A stretch of DNA of 36,942 bases, taken from the NCBI GenBank assembly GCA_030744875.1, contig JASLPR010000085.1:1-36942 (forward strand), read 5' to 3'. Of this stretch, positions 7,682 through 15,695 are shown piece by piece. The stretch is from Chloroflexota bacterium (GTDB lineage: Bacteria > Chloroflexota > UBA11872 > VXNJ01). Made by a program: the position numbers and the translations under genes. The notes beneath the pieces are model-generated. The model made no database searches and was not told where the DNA came from. It saw only the letters and a list, made by a program, of their open reading frames with translations. Positions within the stretch are counted from its first letter, which is position 1. Each line of letters begins with the position of its first letter.

Positions 7682-9333
7682 CCGCACTGCTCGCCGTAGA
7701 GCGAGATAATCGTCTCTACGAAGGTGAGCGGCGAGCGCAGGAATTGATCCAGGAAAAAGTTGAAGTTGCCCTCGATGCCGGTGAGCGGGGCGGGCTTGCC
7801 GTCAATGCCATAGATGGAGGACCAGAGCAGGACCTGGACTGTGAAGGCGCGGACTTCGGCGTCGTAGCAGGCCTGCCCGGGCCCGAGGAGGCCGTTGAGA
7901 TCGTCGAGGGCGTGCTGACCCTCGTGGGCCAGGACCATGGCGACCACCGCGAGGGTTTCGGACTGTAGATCGGTGTTCAGCGTGATCCAGCCGCCGGAGT
8001 AGCTGCCGAGGAAATTGGGGGGCATCGCCTGGTAGGAGGTGCGGTCGGTCATGGCCGAGAGGGTGGCGACGATCTCGTCCATGCGCGGGACCTGGGAGTG
8101 GTAGCCGGCGAGGAACTCGATGGCCGCCTGGAGATCGGAGGGCGCGGACAGGGACCCGCCGCCCGGGTCCAGGGGGGTGGTGACGGCGGCGCCAATGGAG
8201 AACGCCACCGTCTTGACGACGACCCCATCGACTTCGAGTTCAACGAAGCCGTCGCCTTCCGGCAAGGAACACTGGTAGGCGCCGGCGCCGCAGAACCAGG
8301 TGTCGCGAATCCAGCCGGGGCCGCAGGCGATCTGCGGGCAAGGGTTGAAGAAATCGGTGCGCTCGATGCTGCCGTCGCCGAAGTGCCAGCGGCTGAGGTA
8401 GCCAGAGTCAGATGGCCAGAAATTGACCTGCGCGACCAGGCACCATTGCTCGCCCATGTCGTCCGGGAACGAGGTGACGACGTTGGTGGGGCCGAGCGAC
8501 CAGTTCCAGTCACAGTCGACGTCGACGGCCAGATAGGCCTCCGCGACCTGGTCGGGCCGGGGGGTGGGGGTAGGGGTAGGGGCGTCGATCTGGACGCTAA
8601 CGCTGGCGGCCGTCTCGCTCCAAACGCCCCGGTCGTCGCGGACCTTGAGGGTGAAGATGCCGGGCTCGTCGACGACCCAGGTGAAGGAAGGGCTGCCACT
8701 GACCTCGACGCCGTTGAATCCCCAGCTGTAGCCGTTGATCTGCAATCCGGGGGCGGCAATCCCGTGACCGCGGACGTTGAGGACCGTCCCGCGGAGTACG
8801 GATACGTCGCCAGCCGGCTCGTCGATGGCTGCCAGCGGGGCGGGCAATTCGTCGACCGTCGGGGTGGGGGAGGGGGTGGGCGTGGGGACGAATACGTCGG
8901 GCGGATCGGCGGAATTGCCGGCCCAGTAGACGAGCCCGGAGGTGGTCCAGGCCCAGTGGTCCCAGCCGTTGGTGAAGGTGGGGGTGTTGGTGTACTGGCG
9001 GTAGAACGCGAGCCCGGTGGTGGTCTGTTGGAGGGTGTCGCCGTTGTCGGGGTTGCCGTGCTCGCACTCGATCGGCTCGCCCATGGTGTCGCCGATCTGG
9101 CTCTTTAAGAAGGCAAAGCCGAAACGGAACTGGGGCGATTCGCCGGCCTCGCAATGGGCCGCGGCGGCCTCGACCGGGGCGGCCACGGCGGCGGCGATGG
9201 TGAGCAGCAGACCGAGGGCGGCGAGAGCGGTCAGGGCGCGTTTGGCGGCCCGGCCGCGGCGGGGCCGCGAGCCGGCGGCCGACCGCTCGGCTGTGGGTGA
9301 GCTAGCTTGTTTCCGGCCTCGCCGGAGGTTCAT
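7678..9333 (-). CDS. Large secreted multidomain protein with PKD-like and C-terminal zincin (HExxH) domain
   Basis: The 551-residue protein has a long Arg/Lys-rich N-terminus (1-32), a hydrophobic export segment (33-58) and AEAAAAHC-type processing sites. Next come an aromatic-rich domain (about 65-140, with QQTTTGLAFYRQ, GWDHWAWT and GLVYWAG), a TP linker (150-160), a PKD-like beta domain (about 165-250), a second TP linker (251-260) and a tryptophan/cysteine-rich beta domain (265-385). The C-terminal domain (395-551) carries HEGQH at 470-474 and Glu493 in CYDAEVRAF, as expected for a gluzincin-type metallopeptidase. The aromatic domain recurs in Chloroflexota and Actinobacteria secreted proteins, from memory. 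Peptidase activity is inferred. No good ribosome binding site precedes the ATG. Confidence 0.75.
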   Translation of the reverse strand: MNLRRGRKQASSPTAERSAAGSRPRRGRAAKRALTALAALGLLLTIAAAVAAPVEAAAAHCEAGESPQFRFGFAFLKSQIGDTMGEPIECEHGNPDNGDTLQQTTTGLAFYRQYTNTPTFTNGWDHWAWTTSGLVYWAGNSADPPDVFVPTPTPSPTPTVDELPAPLAAIDEPAGDVSVLRGTVLNVRGHGIAAPGLQINGYSWGFNGVEVSGSPSFTWVVDEPGIFTLKVRDDRGVWSETAASVSVQIDAPTPTPTPRPDQVAEAYLAVDVDCDWNWSLGPTNVVTSFPDDMGEQWCLVAQVNFWPSDSGYLSRWHFGDGSIERTDFFNPCPQIACGPGWIRDTWFCGAGAYQCSLPEGDGFVELEVDGVVVKTVAFSIGAAVTTPLDPGGGSLSAPSDLQAAIEFLAGYHSQVPRMDEIVATLSAMTDRTSYQAMPPNFLGSYSGGWITLNTDLQSETLAVVAMVLAHEGQHALDDLNGLLGPGQACYDAEVRAFTVQVLLWSSIYGIDGKPAPLTGIEGNFNFFLDQFLRSPLTFVETIISLYGEQCG

Positions 9334-9405
9334 GCGGCAGTCCGTTTGCGGGGGCGTCGAAGTTCGCGCTTAGTGGCCGGCCGGCACCCGCGGCCGGGGT
9401 GGCGG

Positions 9406-10458
9406 TCAAATCTCGGCCAACTGGCCGGTCTCGCTGGAGCGATATATGGCATCGACGATCTGCGCGACGTGGAGGCCGTGCTCGGGCCGCACCAGCGGAT
9501 CGCCATCGTTGATGACGGCGTCGACGAAATTGGCCAGCGACCGCGCGTGCATCTCGATGTAGTTTGTGTCGGCGAGCCCCTGCGGGTCCCAGTCGATCAG
9601 CATCTTGCCGTCGTCTTTGAAGACCTTGAGCGGATGGAGCTGGGCCCCGCCTTCGTCGCCACAGAGGACGACGCTCTGCAGGTCTTCTTCGATGTTGAGC
9701 GCCCAGCTGCACTCCAGATTGAGCGTGGCGCCGCCTTCGAGACGGATCATGGCGGTGGTGAAGTCCTCTACGTCGTAGTCGGTATGGTTCCAGGGGCCGA
9801 AACGGTTGAAGACGTCGTCGCGGTTGCCGAATTTGCGGTAGGCGGAACCGAGCACGGAGACCGGCTTCGGGCTGCCCATCAGCCAGAGCGCCAGGTCCAG
9901 GACGTGGACGCCGACGTCGATGAGCGGGCCGCCGCCATTCTGCTCACGCGAATAGAACATGCCCCAGGAGGGGATGCCGCGGCGGCGGTTGTAGACGGCG
10001 CGACCGTAATAGACGTCGCCCAGCTCGCCGCCGTCGATGAGCCGCTTGAGCGCCACGGCGCTGTCGGAGAAGCGGGACTGGAAGCCAATGGCCAGCTTGC
10101 AGCCGGATTCTTCGGCGGCGTCAATCATCAGTTGCGCCTCGGCGGCGTTCATGGCCATGGGCTTTTCGCAAAGTACGTGCTTGCCGGCTTCAAGCGCCGC
10201 GATTGTGGCCGCCATGTGCGCGACCGGTGGGGTGCAGACGCTGACGATGTCAATTTCTTCCAGTTCGAGCAGGCGGTTGTAGTCGTCGAAGGCCATGGGG
10301 ATCTTGTGCTCGGCGGCGACCTCGTCGGCGCGCTCACCGAGGACATCGGCCACCGCGATCAGGCGAACTTTTTCCGACAGGCCTTTGTAACCGGGGATGT
10401 GGGTCATGTTCGCGATGCTGCCGGCTCCAATAATCCCGACGCCAACTGTGTCCGCCAC
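9406..10458 (-). CDS. Gfo/Idh/MocA family NAD(P)-dependent oxidoreductase
   Basis: This 350-residue cytosolic enzyme has an N-terminal Rossmann domain with GIIGAGSIA (about 8-16), the conserved EKP motif with catalytic Lys99 (CEKPMAM), and a C-terminal alpha/beta domain with DVGVHVLDLALW, the family's DxGxHxxD motif. Such enzymes oxidise or reduce sugars, inositols and related compounds; the substrate cannot be read from sequence. I chose the GTG read leftward from 10458, because GGGAG lies eight bases upstream and the Rossmann strand then follows directly; the ATG at 10527 would add 23 unrelated residues. It stands alone, divergent from otsAB. Confidence 0.9.
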   Translation of the reverse strand: MADTVGVGIIGAGSIANMTHIPGYKGLSEKVRLIAVADVLGERADEVAAEHKIPMAFDDYNRLLELEEIDIVSVCTPPVAHMAATIAALEAGKHVLCEKPMAMNAAEAQLMIDAAEESGCKLAIGFQSRFSDSAVALKRLIDGGELGDVYYGRAVYNRRRGIPSWGMFYSREQNGGGPLIDVGVHVLDLALWLMGSPKPVSVLGSAYRKFGNRDDVFNRFGPWNHTDYDVEDFTTAMIRLEGGATLNLECSWALNIEEDLQSVVLCGDEGGAQLHPLKVFKDDGKMLIDWDPQGLADTNYIEMHARSLANFVDAVINDGDPLVRPEHGLHVAQIVDAIYRSSETGQLAEI

Positions 10459-10517
10459 GTTCAGAACTCCCGAGGGAAGGCGCCCCTGGAAGGGGGCGCG
10501 GGTTGGATTCGTACCCA

Positions 10518-10523
10518 ATGCTA
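10518..10523 (-). promoter_or_regulatory. Candidate extended -10 element of the Gfo/Idh/MocA gene
   Basis: Read leftward the hexamer is TAGCAT, preceded by TGG (an extended -10 TGn), 59 bases before the GTG start. The rest of the 260-base divergent region to otsA shows only GC-rich inverted repeats (around 10541-10556 and 10681-10698). Confidence 0.3.
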
Positions 10524-10718
10524 CCAACAGGAGCGGCCGGCGGGCCGGCCCGGCGGCGCGAGAGACGGACCAGGCGGGCGGGCGGGTGGTGGGCGGGGAT
10601 AACGAAGCCTATGATCGGGGGGCGCCCGGCCGGGATGTAGACCGGCGGCGCGAGCGGCATTTTGACCCCTTCACAACAGCGGCGGCGACGGCGCCGCCGG
10701 GAACCGGGTAACGATCGC

Positions 10719-12095
10719 ATGGATACCGCAGAAAAACGGATCGTGGTGGTCGCCAACCGCCTGCCGGTGCGGCGGGTGGAGGGCTCGACCGAGTGGGAGA
10801 CGAGCCCGGGCGGGCTGGTTAGTTCGCTGACGCCGTTCCTGCAGGATCGCGACGGCTGCTGGGTGGGCTGGGCCGGAGTGGCGGACGAAGAGATCGAGAA
10901 CTTCAGCCACGACGGCATCGAGCAGCGCCCGGTGCCGATCTCGGCGGAGGAGATTGAGGACTACTACTACGGCTTCTGCAACGGGACCATCTGGCCGCTG
11001 TATCACGACGCGGTGCGGACGCCGGAATTCCACCGGCACTGGTGGGGCCCGTACGAGGAGGTGAACCGACGGTTCGCGCGCGAGGCGGCGTGGTCGGTGA
11101 ACCCCGACGACATCGCCTGGGTGCAGGATTACCAGCTGCAACTAGTGCCGGGCTACCTGCGCGAGCAGCGCCCGGACGTGACGATCGGCTTCTACCTGCA
11201 CATACCGTTCCCGCCGGTGGAACTGTTTGCGCAGCTTCCCTGGCGGACGCAGATCATCGAGGGAATCCTGGGCGCGGACGTCATCGCCTTCCAGACGGCG
11301 CTGGGGCTGGCGAATTTCGCACGGGCAGCGCAACGGTTCACTTCGGCGCGGCGGCGCGGCAAGCTGCTGGAGTACGGGGATCGCACGATCAAGCTGCAAC
11401 GAGCGCCGATTGCGATCGATACCGCCCATTTCGCGGCCCTGGCACAATCGCCGCTGGCGGTGACGCGGGCCGAGGCGCTGCGCCGCGAGGTGCATGACCG
11501 CAAGGTGATTCTGGGCGTGGACCGGCTGGACTACACGAAGGGGATCGACATCCGGCTGCGGGCATTTGAGACCCTGCTGGAAAGGAATCCAAGGCGCGAG
11601 AACGAGTTCGTCTTCATCCAGGTGGCGGTGCCGAGCCGGGAAGGGGTGGGCCAGTATACGGAGATGCGCAACCGGATCGAACAGATTGTGGGCCACATCA
11701 ACGGCCGCTTCGGGCACCCGGGCCACGTGCCGGTGCATTACCTGTACCGAAACCTGCCGCAGGATGAACTGGTGGCCTACTACCTGCTGGCGGATGTGAT
11801 GGCGGTGACCCCGCTGCGCGACGGGATGAACCTGGTGGCGAAGGAGTATGTGGCGACGCGGCTGGACAACACCGGGGTGCTGCTGCTGAGCGAGTTCACG
11901 GGCGCGGCGGAGAGCCTTTCGCAGGCGCTGCTGGTGAATCCGCACGATGTCGATGGGCTTTCCGGGGCGCTGGCCGAGGCGGTGGATCTTCCCGGGGCGG
12001 ATATGAAGAAGCGGATGGTGGCGATGCGCCGCTACGTGAAGCGCAATGACATCTACGACTGGGCCCGCAGATGCCTGGGAGAGCTGCGCGCCTGA
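10719..12095 (+). CDS. otsA: Trehalose-6-phosphate synthase
   Basis: OtsA (GT20) joins UDP-glucose (or another NDP-glucose) and glucose-6-phosphate to trehalose-6-phosphate, the first step of the OtsAB pathway for osmotic and desiccation protection. The 458 residues carry NRLPVRR (Arg14), SPGGLV, WVQDYQLQLVP (Asp137), HIPFPPVELF, GVDRLDYTKGI (Arg269 and Lys274, donor phosphate binding) and PLRDGMNLVAKEY. These match E. coli OtsA motif by motif. I chose the ATG at 10719, which begins MDTAEKRIVVVANRLP; the upstream ATG adds only an Arg-rich run. The ribosome binding site is weak. The gene overlaps otsB by 25 bases. Confidence 0.95.
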   Translation: MDTAEKRIVVVANRLPVRRVEGSTEWETSPGGLVSSLTPFLQDRDGCWVGWAGVADEEIENFSHDGIEQRPVPISAEEIEDYYYGFCNGTIWPLYHDAVRTPEFHRHWWGPYEEVNRRFAREAAWSVNPDDIAWVQDYQLQLVPGYLREQRPDVTIGFYLHIPFPPVELFAQLPWRTQIIEGILGADVIAFQTALGLANFARAAQRFTSARRRGKLLEYGDRTIKLQRAPIAIDTAHFAALAQSPLAVTRAEALRREVHDRKVILGVDRLDYTKGIDIRLRAFETLLERNPRRENEFVFIQVAVPSREGVGQYTEMRNRIEQIVGHINGRFGHPGHVPVHYLYRNLPQDELVAYYLLADVMAVTPLRDGMNLVAKEYVATRLDNTGVLLLSEFTGAAESLSQALLVNPHDVDGLSGALAEAVDLPGADMKKRMVAMRRYVKRNDIYDWARRCLGELRA

Positions 12096-12856
12096 CGCCG
12101 CTGGAGGATCGGCTGCGGGGGGCCGCCGCAGCCGGGGTGCTGCTGGTGGCCAGCGATTATGACGGGACTCTGGCGCCGATTGTCGCTGACCCGGCAAGGG
12201 CGTTTGCAGACGCGCCGGCGCTGCGGGCGTTGGTGGAGTTGGGCGGACTGCCGGATACGCGGGTGGCGCTGATCTCAGGGAGATCGCAGGCGGAGCTAGC
12301 AAGGCTCTCCGGGAGGCCGGCCGGAATCGAGTTGATCGGCGGGCATGGCGCGGAGTTTGGACCGGCGATTGCGGACGGCGATGGGCCGGATGATGACGGG
12401 GCGCTGGCGGCGGCGGTCGCCGCGCTGCAGGTGATCGCCGATGGCTTCACCGGCGCGGAGGTCGAGTCGAAGCCGACCGGGGTGGCGTTTCACTATCGCA
12501 ATGTCGACCCGGCGCGGGTGGCGGCGGCGCTGGCGCTGGTGGCCGAGGGACTGGCGCGGAATCCGCGGTTGATTTCGCGCGAGGGCAAGAAGGTGGTTGA
12601 GCTGTCGACGTCGAGCGTGCATAAGGGCGACGCGCTGGCAAGGCTCAGGGATGAATCTGGCGCCGGGGTAACGGTGTTCTTTGGAGATGACGTTACGGAC
12701 GAGGATGGGTTTGCGGCGCTGCTGGCGTCGGATGTAGGGATCAAGGTAGGAGCGGGGGAGACGCGCGCGGAGTTCCGCCTGGAGGCGCAGGCGGAGGTGG
12801 CGGCGGTGTTGGAGCGATTGCTGGGGCTGCGCCGGGATGCGATGGGACACCGCTGA
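12071..12856 (+). CDS. otsB: Trehalose-6-phosphate phosphatase
   Basis: OtsB removes phosphate from trehalose-6-phosphate to give trehalose. The 261-residue protein is a HAD-superfamily phosphatase with DYDGTLAPI (nucleophile Asp29, acid/base Asp31), ISGRSQAEL (motif II region), the lysine of motif III around HKGDAL, and GDDVTDEDGF (motif IV, magnesium binding). Length and motif order fit the family. It overlaps the end of otsA by 25 bases in another frame, so it is probably translated by coupling. A later in-frame start is possible but would shorten the N-terminus before DYDGT. Confidence 0.94.
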   Translation: MPGRAARLTPLEDRLRGAAAAGVLLVASDYDGTLAPIVADPARAFADAPALRALVELGGLPDTRVALISGRSQAELARLSGRPAGIELIGGHGAEFGPAIADGDGPDDDGALAAAVAALQVIADGFTGAEVESKPTGVAFHYRNVDPARVAAALALVAEGLARNPRLISREGKKVVELSTSSVHKGDALARLRDESGAGVTVFFGDDVTDEDGFAALLASDVGIKVGAGETRAEFRLEAQAEVAAVLERLLGLRRDAMGHR

Positions 12857-12947
12857 GGGCCGAGCGGTGCGAGGCGGGTCGGAACAGGACGATTGGCGGA
12901 AGTCGGACGGAGGCGGCCAGCCCCGGAGACCCGCCGGAACGAGGCCG

Positions 12948-13268
12948 TTAGCGGGAGCGGTCCCGGGCGTAGCTGACGGAATAGAGCTGGCGGTCGACGT
13001 TATCGTCGACGAGATAGGGCTGTAGCTCGGCCCAGAGCTCGGAGGCCTTTTCGCTGTTGAGGAGGACTTCCCAAGCGCGCTCGAACCCGGGCATGTCATC
13101 GAAGTGATGCTCGATGGTCATTGAACCGCGCTGGCCGGCGGACCGGAAGATGCGACCGGGGGGCCAGCCAAGCTCGATCAGGTCGGTGTGCACCCACCGC
13201 CGCACCACCCCCAACACCTGCTCGGTGCAACCCTCAACGGCGACGGCCGACCACTGAAAGATAATCAC
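12948..13268 (-). CDS. Small protein, possibly of the dimeric alpha/beta-barrel (NIPSNAP/ABM-like) type
   Basis: Starting from the GTG read leftward at 13268 the protein has 106 residues: an early strand (VIIFQWSAVAVEG), a helix, and a second strand-helix unit (SMTIEHHFDDMPGFERAWEV). It ends in a charged tail. The strand-helix layout and length resemble ferredoxin-like dimeric barrel proteins, but no diagnostic motif is visible, so this is a weak fold guess. AGGAG lies eleven bases before the GTG, and a TATACT -10-like site lies at 13320-13325. An ATG at 13457 would add 63 residues of low quality that run across the fmdB promoter. It is convergent with otsB and divergent from fmdB. Confidence 0.6.
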   Translation of the reverse strand: MIIFQWSAVAVEGCTEQVLGVVRRWVHTDLIELGWPPGRIFRSAGQRGSMTIEHHFDDMPGFERAWEVLLNSEKASELWAELQPYLVDDNVDRQLYSVSYARDRSR

Positions 13269-13319
13269 TCGGGCGCTAGCTCCTGCCGCGTACAACACCC
13301 CTACCCGGATCAAGTACAA

Positions 13320-13325
13320 AGTATA
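13320..13325 (-). promoter_or_regulatory. Candidate -10 element of the 106-residue protein
   Basis: Read leftward the hexamer is TATACT, 51 bases before the GTG at 13268. It lies back to back with the fmdB -10 site at 13385-13390 in a 181-base divergent region. Confidence 0.35.
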
Positions 13326-13384
13326 CCGGGGGGGCACGAGAGTCGTTGCGGCGCGAAGGGGGCCGGGGGGCTTGCGTCGCAGCG

Positions 13385-13390
13385 TATAAT
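13385..13390 (+). promoter_or_regulatory. Candidate -10 element of the fmdB-dtd-hisD run
   Basis: TATAAT lies 59 bases before the fmdB ATG. The only -35-like sequence near it, TTGCGT at 13372, is just seven bases away, so no proper -35 box is seen. Confidence 0.45.
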
Positions 13391-13449
13391 CACGGTCCCG
13401 GCAGTCGCCGGCTGGCCACCAGAACGACACCACGCGCAAGGATTTAGCG

Positions 13450-13815
13450 ATGCCCACGTATGCCTACGTGTGCGACAACTGCGAGCACGAACTGGAGCAG
13501 GTGCAGAGTTTCAGCGACGATGCGCTGGAGCGCTGCCCGAGCTGTGACGAGGATGAACTGCGCCGGCGCATTTTCCCGGCGGGGATTATTTTCAAGGGGA
13601 ACGGTTGGTACGCCACGGACAACCGACCGAAGGAGGACAAGCAGGCGGCGAAGAAGGATTCGAAGGATCCGTCGAGTAGCTCGAAATCGGACGAGAAGCC
13701 GATCGAGGCGGCTGCCAAGAACGGCGGCGAGACCGCAAAGGCATCGGATGGAGCGGCGAAGGCGTCGGGTGGAGCCGCGAAGGCGTCGGGTGGAGCCGCG
13801 AAGGCAAAGACGTAG
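13450..13815 (+). CDS. FmdB-type zinc ribbon protein with repetitive Ala/Lys/Ser tail
   Basis: The N-terminal 45 residues form the FmdB/CxxC regulatory zinc ribbon: MPTYAYVCDNC and RCPSC give four cysteines at positions 8, 11, 29 and 32, followed by GIIFKGNGWYATD as usual. Small proteins of this type are widespread and were proposed as regulators; the true role is unknown. The tail (about 60-121) is low complexity, rich in Lys, Asp, Ser and Ala, and ends in three repeats of AKAS(D/G)GA, the product of a 21-base tandem repeat. AAGGA lies seven bases before the ATG. Gaps of nine bases to dtd and one more to hisD suggest one operon. Confidence 0.88.
   Translation: MPTYAYVCDNCEHELEQVQSFSDDALERCPSCDEDELRRRIFPAGIIFKGNGWYATDNRPKEDKQAAKKDSKDPSSSSKSDEKPIEAAAKNGGETAKASDGAAKASGGAAKASGGAAKAKT
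13735..13806 (+). repeat. 21-base tandem repeat, about 3.4 copies, in the fmdB tail
   Basis: Units begin at 13735, 13756 and 13777, with a partial unit at 13798. The second and third are identical (GCGAAGGCGTCGGGTGGAGC plus C). The first differs at a few positions. The repeat is in frame, adding seven residues per unit, so copy number may vary without disrupting the gene. Confidence 0.85.
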
Positions 13816-13824
13816 CCCCGGGCC

Positions 13825-14289
13825 ATGCGGGCGGTTGTCCAGCGGGTCTCACGGGCCGGGGTATCGGTGGAGGGGCGGACGGTGGGGGAGATCGCGGACG
13901 GGCTGCTGGTCTTCGCCGGGGTCGCCGAAACGGACGAGCCGGCCGACGCCGAGTACCTCGGGGAAAAGATCGCCAACCTGCGCATTTTCGAACGCGATGG
14001 GCGGATGAACGACTCGGTGGTGGATCGTGCGGGCGGGGTGTTGCTGATTTCGCAGTTCACGCTGCTGGCGGACACGCGCAAGGGCCGGCGGCCGAATTTC
14101 ACGTCGGCGGCGGACCCGAAACAGGCGGTGCCGCTGCTGGATCACCTGCGGGAGCGACTGGAGGCGGCCGGGATTGTGGTGGCGACGGGAAGGTTCGGCG
14201 CGCACATGGAGATAGAGGCGCTCAATGACGGCCCGGTGACGATCGTGCTGGACAGCCAGGATCGCGGGCGACCCCGGAGGCAGAGCTAG
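13825..14289 (+). CDS. dtd: D-aminoacyl-tRNA deacylase
   Basis: Dtd hydrolyses D-aminoacyl-tRNA (and glycyl-tRNA-Ala), preventing entry of D-amino acids into proteins. The 154 residues start MRAVVQRVSRAGVSVEG and carry the catalytic-pocket motif SQFTLLAD and the C-terminal NDGPVTIVLDS (the family's GP motif). Length matches the usual 145-150. It starts nine bases after fmdB without a strong ribosome binding site, so translation is probably coupled, and hisD follows one base after its stop. Confidence 0.95.
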   Translation: MRAVVQRVSRAGVSVEGRTVGEIADGLLVFAGVAETDEPADAEYLGEKIANLRIFERDGRMNDSVVDRAGGVLLISQFTLLADTRKGRRPNFTSAADPKQAVPLLDHLRERLEAAGIVVATGRFGAHMEIEALNDGPVTIVLDSQDRGRPRRQS

Positions 14290-14290
14290 G

Positions 14291-15628
14291 GTGCGGGTAC
14301 TGCGGGGCCTGACGGCGGCGCGCGAAATCCTGGAGCGACGCTCGATCCTGGATGTCGAGATTCCGCCCGAGGAGGCGGCGCGCTTTCAGGCGGTGTTCAG
14401 CGCGGCGATTACGGCGGAGGAGTTTGTGCGGCGGGTCTATGCCGAGGTGGGCGCGGACGGCGACGCCGGGATGCGCCGGATCGGAACGGCGCTGGGCGAG
14501 ACCAGCCCGGAGCGTTTTGAAGTTGCGCCGGCCGAGATCGACAGGGCGCTGGGGCGGATTCCGCCGGAGCTGCGGGCCGATCTGGGGACGGCCGCGGAGC
14601 GGGTCCGGCGATTCCATGAGCAGACGACGCCCAGGGATTGGACCGACGAAGCAATGGGTGTGGGGCAGCTGTTCCGGCCGGTGGAGCGGGCGGGGGTCTA
14701 CGCACCGGGCGGTCGGGCGGCGTATCCGTCGTCGATCCTGATGACGGCGATCCCGGCGAAGGTGGCCGGGGTGCGGCGGCTGGTGGTGGCGAGCCCGGGC
14801 GGGCCGGACGGGAGCGTGCCGGATGTGACGCTGGCGGCGGCGCGGATCGCCGGGGTGGACGCGGTATATGCGATTGGCGGCGCGCAGGCCATCGCGGCGC
14901 TGGCGCTGGGGACGGAGTCGGTGCCGAAGGTGGACGTGATCGCCGGGCCGGGGAACATCTTCGTGATCCTAGCAATGCGGCAGGCGTTCGGGATGACCGG
15001 GGTAAGCACTTTGCCGGGACCGACGGAGACGCTGCTGATCGCCGATGACGGGGCCGATGCGGCGGAGGTGGCGGCCGATCTGCTGGCACAGGCGGAGCAC
15101 GATCCGATGGCGGCGCCGCTGCTGCTGACCGACTCGGCGCGGCTGGCGAAGGCCGTCGCAGGGGAATTGGAATTGCAGCTGGCCGATCTGCCGAGGGCGG
15201 AAATCGCGCGGGCGGCGCTGGGAAACCGCGGCGGGATCGGGATCGTGGCCGATCTGGAAGAAGCGGTGGAACTGGCCAATGAGTACGCGCCGGAGCACCT
15301 TTGCCTGCTGACCGATGACCCGTGGGCGCTGGTTCCGAAGGTCAGGAACGCCGGCGGGATCTTCGTCGGCGCACATTCGCCGGAGGTGCTGGGGGACTAT
15401 GTGGCCGGACCGAGCCACGTGATGCCGGTGGGCGGGACGGCGCGATTTGCCTCGCCGGTGAATGTGACCCATTTCCAGAAGACGGTGAGCCTGTTCGCGC
15501 TGGCGGAGGACACGGCCGGGGCGCTGGCGCCGGTGGCGGCGCGGTTGGCCCGCTACGAGGGCCTGGAGGCGCACGCGCGGGCGGCGGACATCCGCCTGCG
15601 GGCGGACGAGTCGGGGCGATCGGACTGA
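14291..15628 (+). CDS. hisD: Histidinol dehydrogenase
   Basis: HisD carries out the last two steps of histidine biosynthesis, oxidising L-histidinol to L-histidine with NAD and zinc. The 445 residues show AVGVGQLFRP-like entry, YAPGGRAAYPSS, IGGAQAIAALALGT, VDVIAGPGNIFV, LPGPTETLLIADD, AQAEHDPMA (zinc and substrate ligands), NEYAPEHL (the catalytic Glu-His pair) and GPSHVMPVGGTARF. The start is GTG one base after the dtd stop. It is followed 67 bases later by hisB; other his genes are not in the window. Confidence 0.95.
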   Translation: MRVLRGLTAAREILERRSILDVEIPPEEAARFQAVFSAAITAEEFVRRVYAEVGADGDAGMRRIGTALGETSPERFEVAPAEIDRALGRIPPELRADLGTAAERVRRFHEQTTPRDWTDEAMGVGQLFRPVERAGVYAPGGRAAYPSSILMTAIPAKVAGVRRLVVASPGGPDGSVPDVTLAAARIAGVDAVYAIGGAQAIAALALGTESVPKVDVIAGPGNIFVILAMRQAFGMTGVSTLPGPTETLLIADDGADAAEVAADLLAQAEHDPMAAPLLLTDSARLAKAVAGELELQLADLPRAEIARAALGNRGGIGIVADLEEAVELANEYAPEHLCLLTDDPWALVPKVRNAGGIFVGAHSPEVLGDYVAGPSHVMPVGGTARFASPVNVTHFQKTVSLFALAEDTAGALAPVAARLARYEGLEAHARAADIRLRADESGRSD

Positions 15629-15654
15629 ATCGGCCCGGACGGCCCGCCGACCGT

Positions 15655-15660
15655 TACAAT
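15655..15660 (+). promoter_or_regulatory. Candidate -10 element of hisB
   Basis: TACAAT lies 35 bases before the TTG start of hisB, in the 67-base gap after hisD. No -35 box is seen. Confidence 0.35.
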
Positions 15661-15695
15661 CCTTCAAGAGACCTCCCAGATAGGATTGAACGGCA

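Noticed and set aside
12873-12935. Inverted repeat GGCGGGTC/GACCCGCC after otsB as a terminator
   Set aside because: The arms are 47 bases apart with no T-run; in GC-rich DNA this is weak evidence.
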